Assembly: GCF_004118375.1 (NCBI RefSeq)
Contig: NZ_SDHX01000002.1
Span: 547,001 to 611,000, forward strand
DNA: 64,000 nt
Source of the DNA: Oleiharenicola lentus
Lineage (GTDB): Bacteria > Verrucomicrobiota > Verrucomicrobiia > Opitutales > Opitutaceae
Reading direction: 5' to 3'
Below the pieces are notes generated by a model. The model was not told where the DNA came from, did no database searches, and worked only from the letters and a program-made list of their open reading frames with translations. Of this stretch, positions 23,868 to 32,866 are shown one piece after another (the first letter of the stretch is position 1; every line of letters begins with the position of its first letter). A program made the position numbers and the translations under genes.

Positions 23868-24806
23868 ATGACCGACTCCTGGGACAGTCTCAAGGTTCTC
23901 TCCGACCCCACCCGGCTCCGCCTGCTCGCCCTTCTGCTGAAGGAGGAACTTTCCGTGGCCGAACTTCAGGAAATCCTCGGCATGGGCCAGTCCCGCATCT
24001 CCTCCCAGCTCGGCCTGCTCCGTCAGGCTGGCTTTGTCAGCGACCGTCGTGACGGCAAAAAGGCCTTCTATTCCCTGCGCGCCGACCTGAGCCCGAAGCT
24101 GCTCACCGTGCTCCGTGCCGCCTGTGACTCCGTGGCCGACCTGCCGGAGTCGGCCGAGGATCGGGGCAGCCTCGAGCGCACGCTGCAGAAACGCCGCCAG
24201 CACTCTGAGCAGTATTTCAACCTCATCGCCGGCCGTCTCGGCAAGGGCTACTGCCCCGGGCGTTCGTGGGAAGCCCTTGGCCATCTCGCGCTGCGCCTCG
24301 TGCCCGCCATCACCGTGGCCGACCTCGGCGCCGGCGAGGGCCTCGTCTCCCAGCTTCTCGCCCGCCGCGCCGAGAAGGTCTGGTGCATCGACAACTCCCC
24401 CAAGATGGTCGAGGTCGGCACCGAACTCGCGAAGAAGAACGGCCTGGCCAACCTCACCTACAAGCTCGGCGACATCGAGCAGGTGCCCCTGCCCGACAAG
24501 TCAGTGGACCTCGCCATCCTCTCGCAGGCCCTGCACCACGCCAGCCACCCGCAGACCGCCGTCAACGAAGCCTTCCGCATCCTCAAGCCCGGCGGCCAGC
24601 TCCTCGTGCTCGATCTCAAGGAGCACGACTTCGAAAAGGCCCGGGAAGCCTACGGTGATCTCTGGCTCGGCTTCAAGGAGAGCGCCCTGCACGGATTCCT
24701 CAAGTCCGCCGGCTTCACCAAGGTCGAGGTCAATATCGTCGCCCGCGAGGAGAACGAGCCGCACTTCGAGACCCTGCTGGCCAGCGGCTTGAAGGGCGGA
24801 AAATAA
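23868..24806 (+). CDS. ArsR-type DNA-binding domain fused to SAM-dependent methyltransferase
   Basis: The protein is 312 residues. The first 95 are a winged helix of the ArsR family ([47 protein letters not shown]). From about residue 140 comes a class I methyltransferase with the SAM motif [16 protein letters not shown], acidic [12 protein letters not shown], and the motif [18 protein letters not shown]. Fusions of this type are known in bacteria and are often thought to sense SAM or its products, but no methionine-cycle gene is adjacent here. No metal-binding Cys pair of classical ArsR is visible. It is transcribed alone or with the DoxX-like gene 74 bp downstream. Confidence 0.88.
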   Translation: MTDSWDSLKVLSDPTRLRLLALLLKEELSVAELQEILGMGQSRISSQLGLLRQAGFVSDRRDGKKAFYSLRADLSPKLLTVLRAACDSVADLPESAEDRGSLERTLQKRRQHSEQYFNLIAGRLGKGYCPGRSWEALGHLALRLVPAITVADLGAGEGLVSQLLARRAEKVWCIDNSPKMVEVGTELAKKNGLANLTYKLGDIEQVPLPDKSVDLAILSQALHHASHPQTAVNEAFRILKPGGQLLVLDLKEHDFEKAREAYGDLWLGFKESALHGFLKSAGFTKVEVNIVAREENEPHFETLLASGLKGGK

Positions 24807-24880
24807 CCGCCGCTCGCGCGATTCCGCCGCCCAACCGGTCTGATGCCCCGCCACGGCATCGATCGGGTAAACTGCTCCCC

Positions 24881-25345
24881 ATGTCCGCCGTCTGGGCCTC
24901 CCTCGATCGCCTGCACGCCGCCGCCCGGCGCAACCGCTGGCTGGCCCGGCTGGCAATCCTCACGCGCGTCCTGCTGGCCCTCGGTTTTCTGCCGTCGGGC
25001 TGGACCAAGCTCGTGGGCCACCGCTTCACCACGCTGCCGCTGGAAAACCCCGTCGGCTTCTTCTTCGAGGGGCTCTACCGCACGGGCTGGTATTGGAACT
25101 TCCTCGGCGCGGCCCAGCTGCTGGCCGCCCTCCTTCTCCTGATCCCGCGCACCACCACGCTCGGGGCGGTGCTCTACTTTCCAATCATCGTGAACATCTT
25201 CCTCATCACGCTCTCGATGCACTTCAGCGGCACCCCGGTCATCACGGGCCTGATGCTGCTCGGCAGCGGCTTCCTGCTCTGCTGGGACTACGACCGCCTC
25301 GCCCCGATCCTGCGTCCGCGGCCCGCGCCTTTGGCGGGCCGATAG
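24881..25345 (+). CDS. DoxX-like small membrane protein
   Basis: The protein is 154 residues with four membrane helices ([68 protein letters not shown]). The first-helix pattern L-x-x-G-F-L-P-S-G-W-x-K-L and the length fit the DoxX group, whose members associate with quinone or redox proteins, but no partner is next to it. The ATG at 24881 gives a basic N-terminus ([10 protein letters not shown]). Specific function unknown. Confidence 0.75.
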   Translation: MSAVWASLDRLHAAARRNRWLARLAILTRVLLALGFLPSGWTKLVGHRFTTLPLENPVGFFFEGLYRTGWYWNFLGAAQLLAALLLLIPRTTTLGAVLYFPIIVNIFLITLSMHFSGTPVITGLMLLGSGFLLCWDYDRLAPILRPRPAPLAGR

Positions 25346-25351
25346 GATTGA

Positions 25352-26278
25352 TCATCCGGTCGGGTCCGTGCGCACGGTCCACTGGTTGTCGAGCCGCCGG
25401 GTCAGGTCCAGCGGGTCGCCGACTCCGACCGTGCCGCGCGCCACCTGGTAGGCCCAGACCTGGAAGTAGCTCAGTGTCGCTCCGCCAAAAATCGTGGAGA
25501 AGGCGCCATCCACGGCGTCCTGCCCGCACGCCACCTTGATCCGGCCGATGCGGGGCGCATGGAAACGCGCATCCGTGGTGAACCACTCGCCGCCGAGATA
25601 GACCTCGGCGTAGGCGTGAAAGTCCATGTGCCCCTCCGGGTCGGGCCAGCCGATGTCGGGCAGATGGCCGGTCACGTAGCGTGCCGGGACGTTGAAGCAG
25701 CGGTTCAGGGCAATCGCGAGATGGGCGAAATCCCGGCACACGCCGTAACCGCGTTGCAACACATCCCAGGCGGACAGGTCGGGCCGGCCGGACATGTAGC
25801 GGTATTCCAGATTGTCGTGGATCCAGCGGCTGATCGCCTGCACGCGCGCCCACCCGTGCTCGACGGTGCCGAATTTCTCCCAGGCGAAATTCGCCAGCTT
25901 GTCCGAGTCGCAATACCGGCTCGGCATGGCGTAGCGCAGGACCGCCGGCGGCAGGGCGACCGCGGCCTGCGGCGCCCGGTCCACCAAGTCATGGTTGTCC
26001 GGCCGGGAAGAGACCCGCACGATGGCGTCGTGCCGGAAGAAATTGCTCCCCGGCCGCAGCTGCACCCGGCTGACCTGGTTGCCATGGCTGTCGCTGAACT
26101 GCTCGGCGGGCAGGTTGTCGCCCAGGGAAAGTGCCTGGAAGACGACCTCATGGTTGCGGTTGCGGCAGGGCTGGAGATTCAGGAGGAGCATGGCCGAGCC
26201 GGTCACCTCATAAACCAGGCTGCAGCCCACGCGCACGGTCACATCAAGCACGGGCGATGGGGAGCTGGACGTCGCCAT
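25352..26278 (-). CDS. Transglutaminase-like cysteine peptidase family protein
   Basis: The protein is 308 residues. The N-terminal third is the beta-rich region typical of bacterial transglutaminase-like proteins (LDVTVRVGCSLVYEVTGSAM). The core carries the presumed catalytic triad: Cys in GYGVCRDFAHLAIALNRCF, His in HMDFHAYAEVYLGG, Asp in TTDARFHAPRIG. Members act as peptidases or amide-forming enzymes; the substrate is not predictable. There is no signal peptide, so it is likely cytoplasmic. MATSSSPSPVLDV is the chosen start; the frame is open 12 codons further. It is convergent with the DoxX-like gene, only 6 bp apart. Confidence 0.85.
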   Translation of the reverse strand: MATSSSPSPVLDVTVRVGCSLVYEVTGSAMLLLNLQPCRNRNHEVVFQALSLGDNLPAEQFSDSHGNQVSRVQLRPGSNFFRHDAIVRVSSRPDNHDLVDRAPQAAVALPPAVLRYAMPSRYCDSDKLANFAWEKFGTVEHGWARVQAISRWIHDNLEYRYMSGRPDLSAWDVLQRGYGVCRDFAHLAIALNRCFNVPARYVTGHLPDIGWPDPEGHMDFHAYAEVYLGGEWFTTDARFHAPRIGRIKVACGQDAVDGAFSTIFGGATLSYFQVWAYQVARGTVGVGDPLDLTRRLDNQWTVRTDPTG

Positions 26279-26345
26279 GATGCCCAGCGGGCTGCACAAA
26301 GCCGGCCAACGCAACCTCTATCGGTCGGGTGCGGGGAAGACCTGC

Positions 26346-28109
26346 CTACTCCGCCTTCATCCGTTCGTTGTAGAATGCCTCGACCAGCGCGAAGGTCTTC
26401 TTCGCATCGCTCTGCTTGAGCGCCTCGGCGGCAAGCTTCTTTGCGTCGCTCATTTTCATCGCCCGGACCAGGTAGCGCACGGAGGGCACGAGCGTGGGCG
26501 TCATGCTCAGCTCGTCCACGCCCAGGCCGAGCAGCAGGGGCGCGTAGAGGGCATCGCCGGCCATCTCGCCGCACACGCTGACCTTCAGGCCGCGGGCATG
26601 CCCGGTTTCCACGATCTGCCGGAGCACGCGGATGACCGCGGGGTGCGTGGGATCGTAGAGGTGGGCGATGCGGCTGTTGCCGCGATCGATGGCCAGCAGG
26701 TATTGGATGAGATCGTTGGTGCCGATGCTGAAGAATCCGCTGCGCTCGGCCAGCAGGTCGCCCGCGATCGCGGCGCTCGGTATCTCGATCATCGTGCCCA
26801 CGCTGACGTTGTCGTCGAAGGCGAGATTGCGTTGCCGGAGCTCGGCCTTGGCTTCGGCGAGGAGGCTGTTCGCCCGGTCCAGCTCCTCGACGCCGCTGAT
26901 CATCGGATACATCACCTCGACCTTGCCGTGGGCACTGGCGCGCAGGATGGCGCGCAGCTGGGTCTTGAACAGCTCGGGATTCTCCAGGCACATGCGGATC
27001 GCGCGGAACCCCAGGAAAGGATTGGCTTCGGGCCCGATCAGCGTGGGATCGCCCGGCAACGGCTTGTCGCCTCCGACGTCCAGCGTGCGGATCGTCACCG
27101 GCGCCGGAGCCAGGCCGGCCACGATCTCCCGGTAGGCGGCGTATTGCTGGTCCTCGGTCGGCATCCGGTCGGTGCTGAGGAACAGAAACTCTGTGCGGTA
27201 AAGTCCCACGCCGGCCGCGCGGTATTGCTTCACGAGCGCGATCTCGTCGGGCTTCTCGATGTTCGCGCGCAGCGAGACCGCCACGCCGTCGAGGGTCTCG
27301 GCCGGCAGGTCATTGGCGGCGAGCAGGCGCGACTCGAAGGTCTGCTTGGCTTTCTGGATCTTGCCGTAGCGGAACAGCGTCTGCTCCGACGGATTGATGA
27401 CCACCACGCCCTCGTAGCCGTCCACGAGCAGCCAATCCGTGTCCTTCAGGCGGGTGGTGAGGCCCTCGGCGCCCACCACCGCGGGAATCTTCATCGAGCG
27501 GGCGACAATCACCGCGTGGCTGGTGCGGCTGCCGGCGTCGGTCACGATGCCGAGCGCGGCGCTGCGGTCGATCCCCGCGGCCTCGGAGGGCGAGATGTCG
27601 TTCGCCACGATGATCCGCTTGTCCACCAGCTCCGTGAGACTGCCGGCGGTCTGGCCGAGGAGCACATGGAGCACACGCTTGGCCACGTCCTTGATGTCGG
27701 CGGCACGTTCGCGGAGATACTCGTCGTCAATCTCGGCAAAGGCCTGGATGTAGCGCTGGGCGACGGCGTTGAAGCAGGTCTCGATGTTCAGGCCGCTCTT
27801 CTGGAAATCGCGGATGGTCTCGCCGATCAGCGCCTGGTCCTCCAGCACCATCAGGTGCGCGTCAAAGATCAGCGCCTCCTCCTCGCCGAGGTTCTGGGTG
27901 ACCTGCTCGCGGATCTTGGCCACCTGCTGGCGCGTGGCGATCAGCGCCTGCTCGAAGCGCGCGATCTCGGCCACCCGCTTGTCGGGGTCCACCGAGTAGC
28001 GCGGGATCTCCAGCTCGCTCTGCAGGTAGAGAAACACCTGTCCGTAGGCGATGCCTTTGGAAGCGGCGAGGCCCTGGACGATAATTTCGCTTTTGGCGGG
28101 GGTCGGCAT
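26346..28109 (-). CDS. ptsI: Phosphoenolpyruvate-protein phosphotransferase (enzyme I)
   Basis: Transfers phosphate from PEP to HPr in the phosphotransferase system; cytoplasmic. The protein is 587 residues, normal for enzyme I. The phosphorylated His198 is in DAGSRTSHAVIVARS. The PEP-binding barrel has GLYRTEFLFL, RTLDVGGDKPLP, GTNDLIQYLLAIDRGN, and the Cys region VSVCGEMAGD. The start MPTPAKSEIIVQGLAASKG is fixed by alignment to the family. HPr and sugar-specific EII genes are not in the window, so it may act in a regulatory PTS or with partners elsewhere. It follows ispE by 52 bp on the same strand and could share its transcript. Confidence 0.96.
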   Translation of the reverse strand: MPTPAKSEIIVQGLAASKGIAYGQVFLYLQSELEIPRYSVDPDKRVAEIARFEQALIATRQQVAKIREQVTQNLGEEEALIFDAHLMVLEDQALIGETIRDFQKSGLNIETCFNAVAQRYIQAFAEIDDEYLRERAADIKDVAKRVLHVLLGQTAGSLTELVDKRIIVANDISPSEAAGIDRSAALGIVTDAGSRTSHAVIVARSMKIPAVVGAEGLTTRLKDTDWLLVDGYEGVVVINPSEQTLFRYGKIQKAKQTFESRLLAANDLPAETLDGVAVSLRANIEKPDEIALVKQYRAAGVGLYRTEFLFLSTDRMPTEDQQYAAYREIVAGLAPAPVTIRTLDVGGDKPLPGDPTLIGPEANPFLGFRAIRMCLENPELFKTQLRAILRASAHGKVEVMYPMISGVEELDRANSLLAEAKAELRQRNLAFDDNVSVGTMIEIPSAAIAGDLLAERSGFFSIGTNDLIQYLLAIDRGNSRIAHLYDPTHPAVIRVLRQIVETGHARGLKVSVCGEMAGDALYAPLLLGLGVDELSMTPTLVPSVRYLVRAMKMSDAKKLAAEALKQSDAKKTFALVEAFYNERMKAE

Positions 28110-28161
28110 GTCGGCGCGCTGCGCAATTAACGAACCGGCGCGCGACCCGGTCAATGCGGAA

Positions 28162-29055
28162 CTAGGCCAGCCGCGCCTCCCGCATGAAAATTTCCGTCCC
28201 CCACAACTCGCGGATGCGGGCAATCAGGGCCGATGTAACCTGCCCGTCACGCAACAACGCGTAACAAGTGCTGCCGCTGCCACTCATGGCGGCCGCGACC
28301 CCGAACTCCCGACGCAATTTTTCCAGCAGCACCGGCAGCGCGAGGTATTTCTCAAACGCCGCCGGCTCCATGTTGTTGAACAAAAGTTCCTCAGCCGGCG
28401 CCGCCCCGCCCAGCCATGCCGCCAGCTTGGTCTCGGCCTCGGGCGCCGGCAGGTAGTCGGTGCCGCGCGCCACCATGCGCCCATAGGCCCACGGCGTGCT
28501 GATGCCGAATCCGGGCTTGAACAGCAGCGCGGAACGCCCGCGCAACCGCTCCGTCGCGGCCACCGGCAGCAATTCCACCCGCTCGCCGCGTCCGCGCATC
28601 ACCACCGGCGCATCACGCAAAAACAGCACGCAGTCCGACCCCAACCCCGCAGCCAGGCGTTCGAGACCGGCGGCCTCAAGCCTGTCGCCGGAGAGCCGGT
28701 TCAGTGCCCGCAACGCCGCCACCGCGTTGCTGCTGCCGCCCCCCAGGCCCGCGCCCATCGGGATGCGCTTGGTCAGTTTGAAGCGCACCGTCTCGCGCCA
28801 CCCCGTGGCATTCGCAAAGGCCTCCGCTGCCTTTAGCACGAGGTTGCTCCCATCCGCCGGCACCTCGGCCTGGTCGCACTCCAACGAAAAAACTCCCCCG
28901 GCCTCCGTTCTCCGGCCACCGGTTTCCGCCTTCAGCTCGTCCCCGAAGTCCAGCGGCGCCGCCACCGACACAAGGTCATGGAACCCATCCGCCCGGCGGC
29001 CGGTCACGGCCAGGAACAGGTTGATCTTCGCGGGGCTGAAAACGGTCACGTCCAT
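28162..29055 (-). CDS. ispE: 4-diphosphocytidyl-2-C-methyl-D-erythritol kinase
   Basis: ATP-dependent kinase of the MEP isoprenoid pathway, a GHMP-family enzyme. The protein is 297 residues. It has the start MDVTVFSPAKINLFLAVTGR with the substrate lysine motif PAKINL, the ATP loop PMGAGLGGGSSNAVAALRAL, and the C-terminal SGSGSTCYALL motif. Length is normal. It is divergent from pyrF, ispD and ispF, the last two of which act immediately before and after it in the same pathway. The frame is open 20 codons upstream of the chosen ATG. Confidence 0.96.
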   Translation of the reverse strand: MDVTVFSPAKINLFLAVTGRRADGFHDLVSVAAPLDFGDELKAETGGRRTEAGGVFSLECDQAEVPADGSNLVLKAAEAFANATGWRETVRFKLTKRIPMGAGLGGGSSNAVAALRALNRLSGDRLEAAGLERLAAGLGSDCVLFLRDAPVVMRGRGERVELLPVAATERLRGRSALLFKPGFGISTPWAYGRMVARGTDYLPAPEAETKLAAWLGGAAPAEELLFNNMEPAAFEKYLALPVLLEKLRREFGVAAAMSGSGSTCYALLRDGQVTSALIARIRELWGTEIFMREARLA

Positions 29056-29161
29056 GCGGCGGCACCACTCATGCACGATATTCCCACGCGCTCCTAGCCC
29101 AAAAGCCCGACGCATTTCTCTCTTTGATTAGTGTGCATTAGTGTCCATTAGTGGTGCCCCG

Positions 29162-29860
29162 ATGCCCTGCGACCTGATCCTCGCCCTCGATGTCCCCACG
29201 CGCGAAGAAGCCGCGCCGATCCTCCGCCAGTTGCGCGGCCAGCTCCGCTGGGTGAAGCTCGGCCTCCAGATGTTCACCGCCTACGGGCCGAACTACGTGC
29301 GCGAGGTCGCCGGCATGGGCTTCGACATCTTCCTCGACCTGAAACTGCACGACATCCCCAACACCGTCGGCAAGGCGGTCGAGTCGCTCGGGCCGCTGCC
29401 GATCAAGATGCTCACGCTCCACACCTCCGGCGGCGGCGAAATGATGCGTTTCGCCAAGGCCGCCCAGGAAAAAACCAATCCCAACCTCCTGCTCCTCGGC
29501 GTGACCGTACTGACCTCGACCGACGCCGCCGGCCTCAACGAAATCGGCGTGGGCGTCTCGCCCGCCGAGCAGGTCGCCCGCCTCGGTAAGCTCGCCACCG
29601 TCTCCGGCCTGCGCGGCTTGGTCTGTTCGCCGCTCGAGGTCGAATTGCTCCGCCGTACCCTCCCCGCTTCCACGCAACTGGTCACCCCCGGCATCCGCCC
29701 CTCCGGCGAGGCTGGCGGCGACGACCAGAAGCGCGTGATGTCACCTGCCGAGGCCGCCCGCGCCGGCTCCAGTTACATCGTTGTCGGCCGCCCCATCCTC
29801 AAGGCCGCCGATCCCGCCGCCGCCGCCCGCGCCATCCTCGCCGAGCTCAACGGCGCCTGA
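29162..29860 (+). CDS. pyrF: Orotidine 5'-phosphate decarboxylase
   Basis: Last step of UMP synthesis. The protein is 232 residues. The start MPCDLILALDVPTREEAAP carries the first barrel strand; the catalytic motif is FLDLKLHDIPNTV with the Asp-Lys-x-x-Asp pattern, and the C-terminal phosphate loop is VTPGIRP and YIVVGRPILKAADP. Length is normal. The ATG at 29162 follows a string of TTAGTG words (29127-29155). A GTG at 29141 within that string is in frame but gives an unlikely N-terminus. It lies 40 bp before ispD in one operon. Confidence 0.96.
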   Translation: MPCDLILALDVPTREEAAPILRQLRGQLRWVKLGLQMFTAYGPNYVREVAGMGFDIFLDLKLHDIPNTVGKAVESLGPLPIKMLTLHTSGGGEMMRFAKAAQEKTNPNLLLLGVTVLTSTDAAGLNEIGVGVSPAEQVARLGKLATVSGLRGLVCSPLEVELLRRTLPASTQLVTPGIRPSGEAGGDDQKRVMSPAEAARAGSSYIVVGRPILKAADPAAAARAILAELNGA

Positions 29861-29900
29861 TCCCCAAACCCAGATCCTAAACCCCGGACCCCGCACTCCC

Positions 29901-30605
29901 ATGTCCCGCACCGCCGCCATCCTCCTCGCCGCCGGAAGCAGCCGCCGCATGAATGGCGCGGTGGAGGACAAGGTTCTCGCCCCTCTTGGCGGCAAGCCGG
30001 TCTTCGCCCATTCTGCCGCCACCTTCGTGCGCAGCGGCGTCGTGGATTTCTTCGTGGTCACCTACCGCGACCAGGCCCAGATGGTCGGCCTCTCCGCCTA
30101 CGCGCCCACGCCCGCCATCTTCGTGCGCGGCGGAGCGGAACGGCAGGATTCGGTCGCCGCCGCGCTCGCCGAGCTGCCCGACGACATCAGCCATGTCTTC
30201 ATTCACGACTGCGCCCGCCCGCTGGTGCGCGCCGAGCAGCTGGTCGGCCTCTACAAGATCGTCCGCCGCGAGCACGCCGTCGTCCTCGCCCACCGCGTGA
30301 CCGACACCATCAAGGACCACCGCGGCGAAGGCCGCCTACGCACCCTCGACCGCAAGCACCTCTGGGCCATGGAAACCCCCCAGGTCTTCGCCCGCGAACT
30401 CATCTGCAAGGCCTACGCCAAGGTCGCCGCTCGCAAACTCTCCATCACCGACGACGCCTCCGCCGTGGAACGGCTCAAGCACCCGGTCGCCCTGCTGGAG
30501 AACCCGCACCCGAATCCCAAGCTCACCACCCCCGCCGACCTCGCCTATCTGGAGTTCCTGCTCACGCAGAACACCGGCTCACGCCCGCCGTTCGCCGCGC
30601 ATTGA
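29901..30605 (+). CDS. ispD: 2-C-methyl-D-erythritol 4-phosphate cytidylyltransferase
   Basis: Transfers CMP to MEP in isoprenoid synthesis. The protein is 234 residues. The nucleotide-binding N-terminus is ILLAAGSSRRMNG with Lys in EDKVLAPLGGKPV, the second motif is GGAERQDSVAAAL, then HDCARPLV, and the C-terminal KLTTPADLAYLE. The substitution of the usual G-x-G-x-R-M loop by GSSRRMNG is common in the family. The ATG at 29901 is chosen because the family starts with this strand. The pathway order ispD-ispF with pyrF in front is preserved as an operon. Confidence 0.95.
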   Translation: MSRTAAILLAAGSSRRMNGAVEDKVLAPLGGKPVFAHSAATFVRSGVVDFFVVTYRDQAQMVGLSAYAPTPAIFVRGGAERQDSVAAALAELPDDISHVFIHDCARPLVRAEQLVGLYKIVRREHAVVLAHRVTDTIKDHRGEGRLRTLDRKHLWAMETPQVFARELICKAYAKVAARKLSITDDASAVERLKHPVALLENPHPNPKLTTPADLAYLEFLLTQNTGSRPPFAAH

Positions 30606-30653
30606 GTCCGATTTTCTCGTGTGTTTTGTGGGTTTCGGGGTGACCTTCCTCCC

Positions 30654-31133
30654 ATGAATTTTCGCATCGGCCACGGCTACGACATCCACCGCACCATCGC
30701 GGGCCGGCCCCTCGTCCTCGGCGGCGTGCAGTTTGACGCCCCTTTCGGCCTCGACGGCCACTCCGACGCCGACGCGCTCACCCACGCCATCTGCGACGCC
30801 CTGCTCGGCGCCGCCGGCCTGCCCGACATCGGCCACTTTTTTCCGAACACCGACCCGCAGTGGAAGAATGCCGACTCCCAGGTCCTGCTTCAGCGCGTGG
30901 TCGCCGCGTTGCACGAGCGCGGTTGGTCCCCGGTCAACGTGGACGCCACGCTCATCGCCGAGAAACCCAAGATCGCCCCCCGCCTCGCCGAAATGAAGGC
31001 CGCCCTCGCCCGCTCCACCGGCCTGCCCGTGGATGCCGTCGGCCTGAAAGCCACGACCAACGAGGGCAGCGACGACATTGGCCGCGGGCTCGCCATCGCC
31101 GCCCACGCCGTCGCGCTGATCCGAAAAGCTTAG
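30654..31133 (+). CDS. ispF: 2-C-methyl-D-erythritol 2,4-cyclodiphosphate synthase
   Basis: Forms the cyclic diphosphate of the MEP pathway; a trimeric zinc enzyme. The protein is 159 residues. The zinc ligands are in GHGYDIHR (Asp, His) and the later His of DADALTHAICDALLGA; GLPDIGHFFPNTDPQWK is the flexible loop region, and TTNEGSDDIGRGLAIAAHAV is the C-terminal strand. Length is normal. The ATG at 30654 follows a TTTTGTGG-rich spacer. It ends 45 bp before the palindromic repeat at 31179. Confidence 0.96.
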   Translation: MNFRIGHGYDIHRTIAGRPLVLGGVQFDAPFGLDGHSDADALTHAICDALLGAAGLPDIGHFFPNTDPQWKNADSQVLLQRVVAALHERGWSPVNVDATLIAEKPKIAPRLAEMKAALARSTGLPVDAVGLKATTNEGSDDIGRGLAIAAHAVALIRKA

Positions 31134-31178
31134 GGACGGCGCGACGCCGCGATTCGATTCAAGGTGAACTCCCATCCC

Positions 31179-31260
31179 GTCATCCTGAGCGCAGCGAAGG
31201 ATCCAGCCGCATGACCGCTAGCGTTTATCATTCTCGATTCCTCGCTTCGCTCAAAATGAC
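31179..31260. repeat. 82-bp palindromic repeat, copy 1 (supplies a start codon)
   Basis: It begins GTCATCCTGAGCGCAGCGAA and ends TCGCTTCGCTCAAAATGAC; the two ends are imperfect inverted copies of one another. The element at 36071-36152 has the same length and the same order of bases with scattered changes. The GTCATCCTGAGCGnAGCGAAGGATC core is a repeat type widespread in bacterial genomes. The final ATGAC contains the start codon assigned to the binding-protein gene; an internal ATG at 31211 is in the same frame. Confidence 0.85.
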
Positions 31261-32866
31261 CCGCTACGGGATTTTGTGCCTTTCGTGTTTTTTGTGGCCC
31301 TTTTTGGCATCCTGCTCGAAGCGTGAGACTGCCGTCGAGCGCGGCCTTCGCGAACAGGTGCTCCACCGCGGCCTCGCCGCCGACCTCTCGGGCCTCGACC
31401 CACACCTGATCACCGGGCTGCCCGAGATCAACGTCGCCTCCACGCTCTTCGAAGGGCTCGTCGGCGAACACCCCGAAACCGGCGCACCCGTGCCCGCAGT
31501 CGCCGAGCGCTGGGAAATCTCCGCCGACGGCCTGACCTGGACCTTTCACCTCCGCGCCAACGCCAAATGGTCCAACGGCGAGCCCGTCACCGCCCACGAT
31601 TTCGTGGCTTCCATCCAACGCGTGCTCAACAAATCACTCGGCGCCGACAACGCCGCGATGCTCTTCGTCCTCGCGAACGCCGAGTCCTGGTATCAGGGCG
31701 GGGTGACCGACTTCGCCCAAGTGGGCGCCCTCGCCCTCGACGACCGCACCCTCCGCCTCACGCTCGCCCATCCCGCACCCTACCTCCCTTCTCTGCTCTG
31801 CCTCCCGGTTTGGTATCCTGTCCCTCTGCGGACCCTCGAACAACACGGCGGCAGCACCGCGCGCGACACCCGCTGGACCGAGCCCGCCAACCTCGTGGGC
31901 AACGGTCCCTTCGTGCTCAAGGTCAACCGCCGCAGCGAGGTGATCATCGTCGAGAAATCCCCGACCTATTGGGACGCCGCCACCGTGCGTCTCCGCGCCA
32001 TCCACTTTCACCCCGCCGCCGATGTGGACGCCGAGGAACGCGCCTTCCGCGCCGGCCAGCTGCACCTCACCGAGGCCCTGCCGGTTGCCAAGGTGGACAG
32101 CTACCGGAAGGAAAAATCACCGGCGCTGCGCATCAGCCCTTTTCTCGACACCTACTTCTATCGGCTCAACACCACGCGTCCGGGCCTCGACAACGCCCTC
32201 GTGCGCCGCGCCCTCAGTCTCGCGCTCGATCGGGCGGCCATCACCGACAAGATCACCCGTGGCGGCCAGCGTCCCGCCGCGAGCTTCACCCCGCACGGCT
32301 TGGATGGCTACACCCCGCCCGCGTCCCTGCGTGAAGACACCGCCGAGGCAAAGCGCCTGCTCGCGGAAGCGGGTTTTCCCGAAGGCCGCGGCCTGCCTCC
32401 GCTGGAGATCATGATCAACAGCTCCGGCAATCACCGCGTGATCGCCGAGGCCGTGCAACAGATGTGGCGGCGGCTCGGCGTGACGGTCGAGGTCAACAAC
32501 ATGGAGCAATCCTCCCTCTTCGCGAAACGCCGCGCCCTCGACTATTCCGTGCTCCGCTCGGAGTGGGTGGCGGATTTCGCCGACCCGAAGTCCTTCCTCG
32601 ATGTCTTCCGCGGCGGCTCGAGCAACAACCACACCGGGTGGAACAACCTCCGCTACGACGCCCTGCTCCACGCCGCTGATCGCACCGCCGAACCGGCGGC
32701 ACGCCATGAGCTGCTCGCCCAGGCCGAAACCTTGTTGCTGGAGGAACTGCCCATCATTCCGATCTACCATTTCACGACCGTCCGGCTCGTGCATCCCGCC
32801 GTGCGCGGCTGGCACCCGCTGCCCCTCGACCGGCACCCTTACAAGCATGTGTGGCTGGAGCAGTAG
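31256..32866 (+). CDS. Oligopeptide-binding lipoprotein of an ABC transporter, paralogue 1
   Basis: The protein is 536 residues of the OppA/DppA family (periplasmic solute-binding, type 5). The signal sequence ends FLASC, a good lipobox, so it is a lipoprotein. Family motifs: PEINVASTLFEGLVG, AERWEISADGLTWTFHLRAN, NGPFVLKVNRRSEVIIVEKS, and near the end PIIPIYHFTTVRLV. The ATG at 31256 is the last part of the palindromic repeat. ATG at 31211, inside the repeat and preceded by AAGGA at proper distance, would add 15 residues and has the better ribosome site. The stop overlaps the next gene by 20 bp. It is the first of three tandem paralogues. Substrate probably peptides, not proven. Confidence 0.92.
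   Translation: MTRYGILCLSCFLWPFLASCSKRETAVERGLREQVLHRGLAADLSGLDPHLITGLPEINVASTLFEGLVGEHPETGAPVPAVAERWEISADGLTWTFHLRANAKWSNGEPVTAHDFVASIQRVLNKSLGADNAAMLFVLANAESWYQGGVTDFAQVGALALDDRTLRLTLAHPAPYLPSLLCLPVWYPVPLRTLEQHGGSTARDTRWTEPANLVGNGPFVLKVNRRSEVIIVEKSPTYWDAATVRLRAIHFHPAADVDAEERAFRAGQLHLTEALPVAKVDSYRKEKSPALRISPFLDTYFYRLNTTRPGLDNALVRRALSLALDRAAITDKITRGGQRPAASFTPHGLDGYTPPASLREDTAEAKRLLAEAGFPEGRGLPPLEIMINSSGNHRVIAEAVQQMWRRLGVTVEVNNMEQSSLFAKRRALDYSVLRSEWVADFADPKSFLDVFRGGSSNNHTGWNNLRYDALLHAADRTAEPAARHELLAQAETLLLEELPIIPIYHFTTVRLVHPAVRGWHPLPLDRHPYKHVWLEQ

Noticed and set aside
26277-28130. A 617-codon plus-strand frame opposite ptsI
   Set aside because: Antisense to a full enzyme I gene with all active-site motifs; no homology seen.
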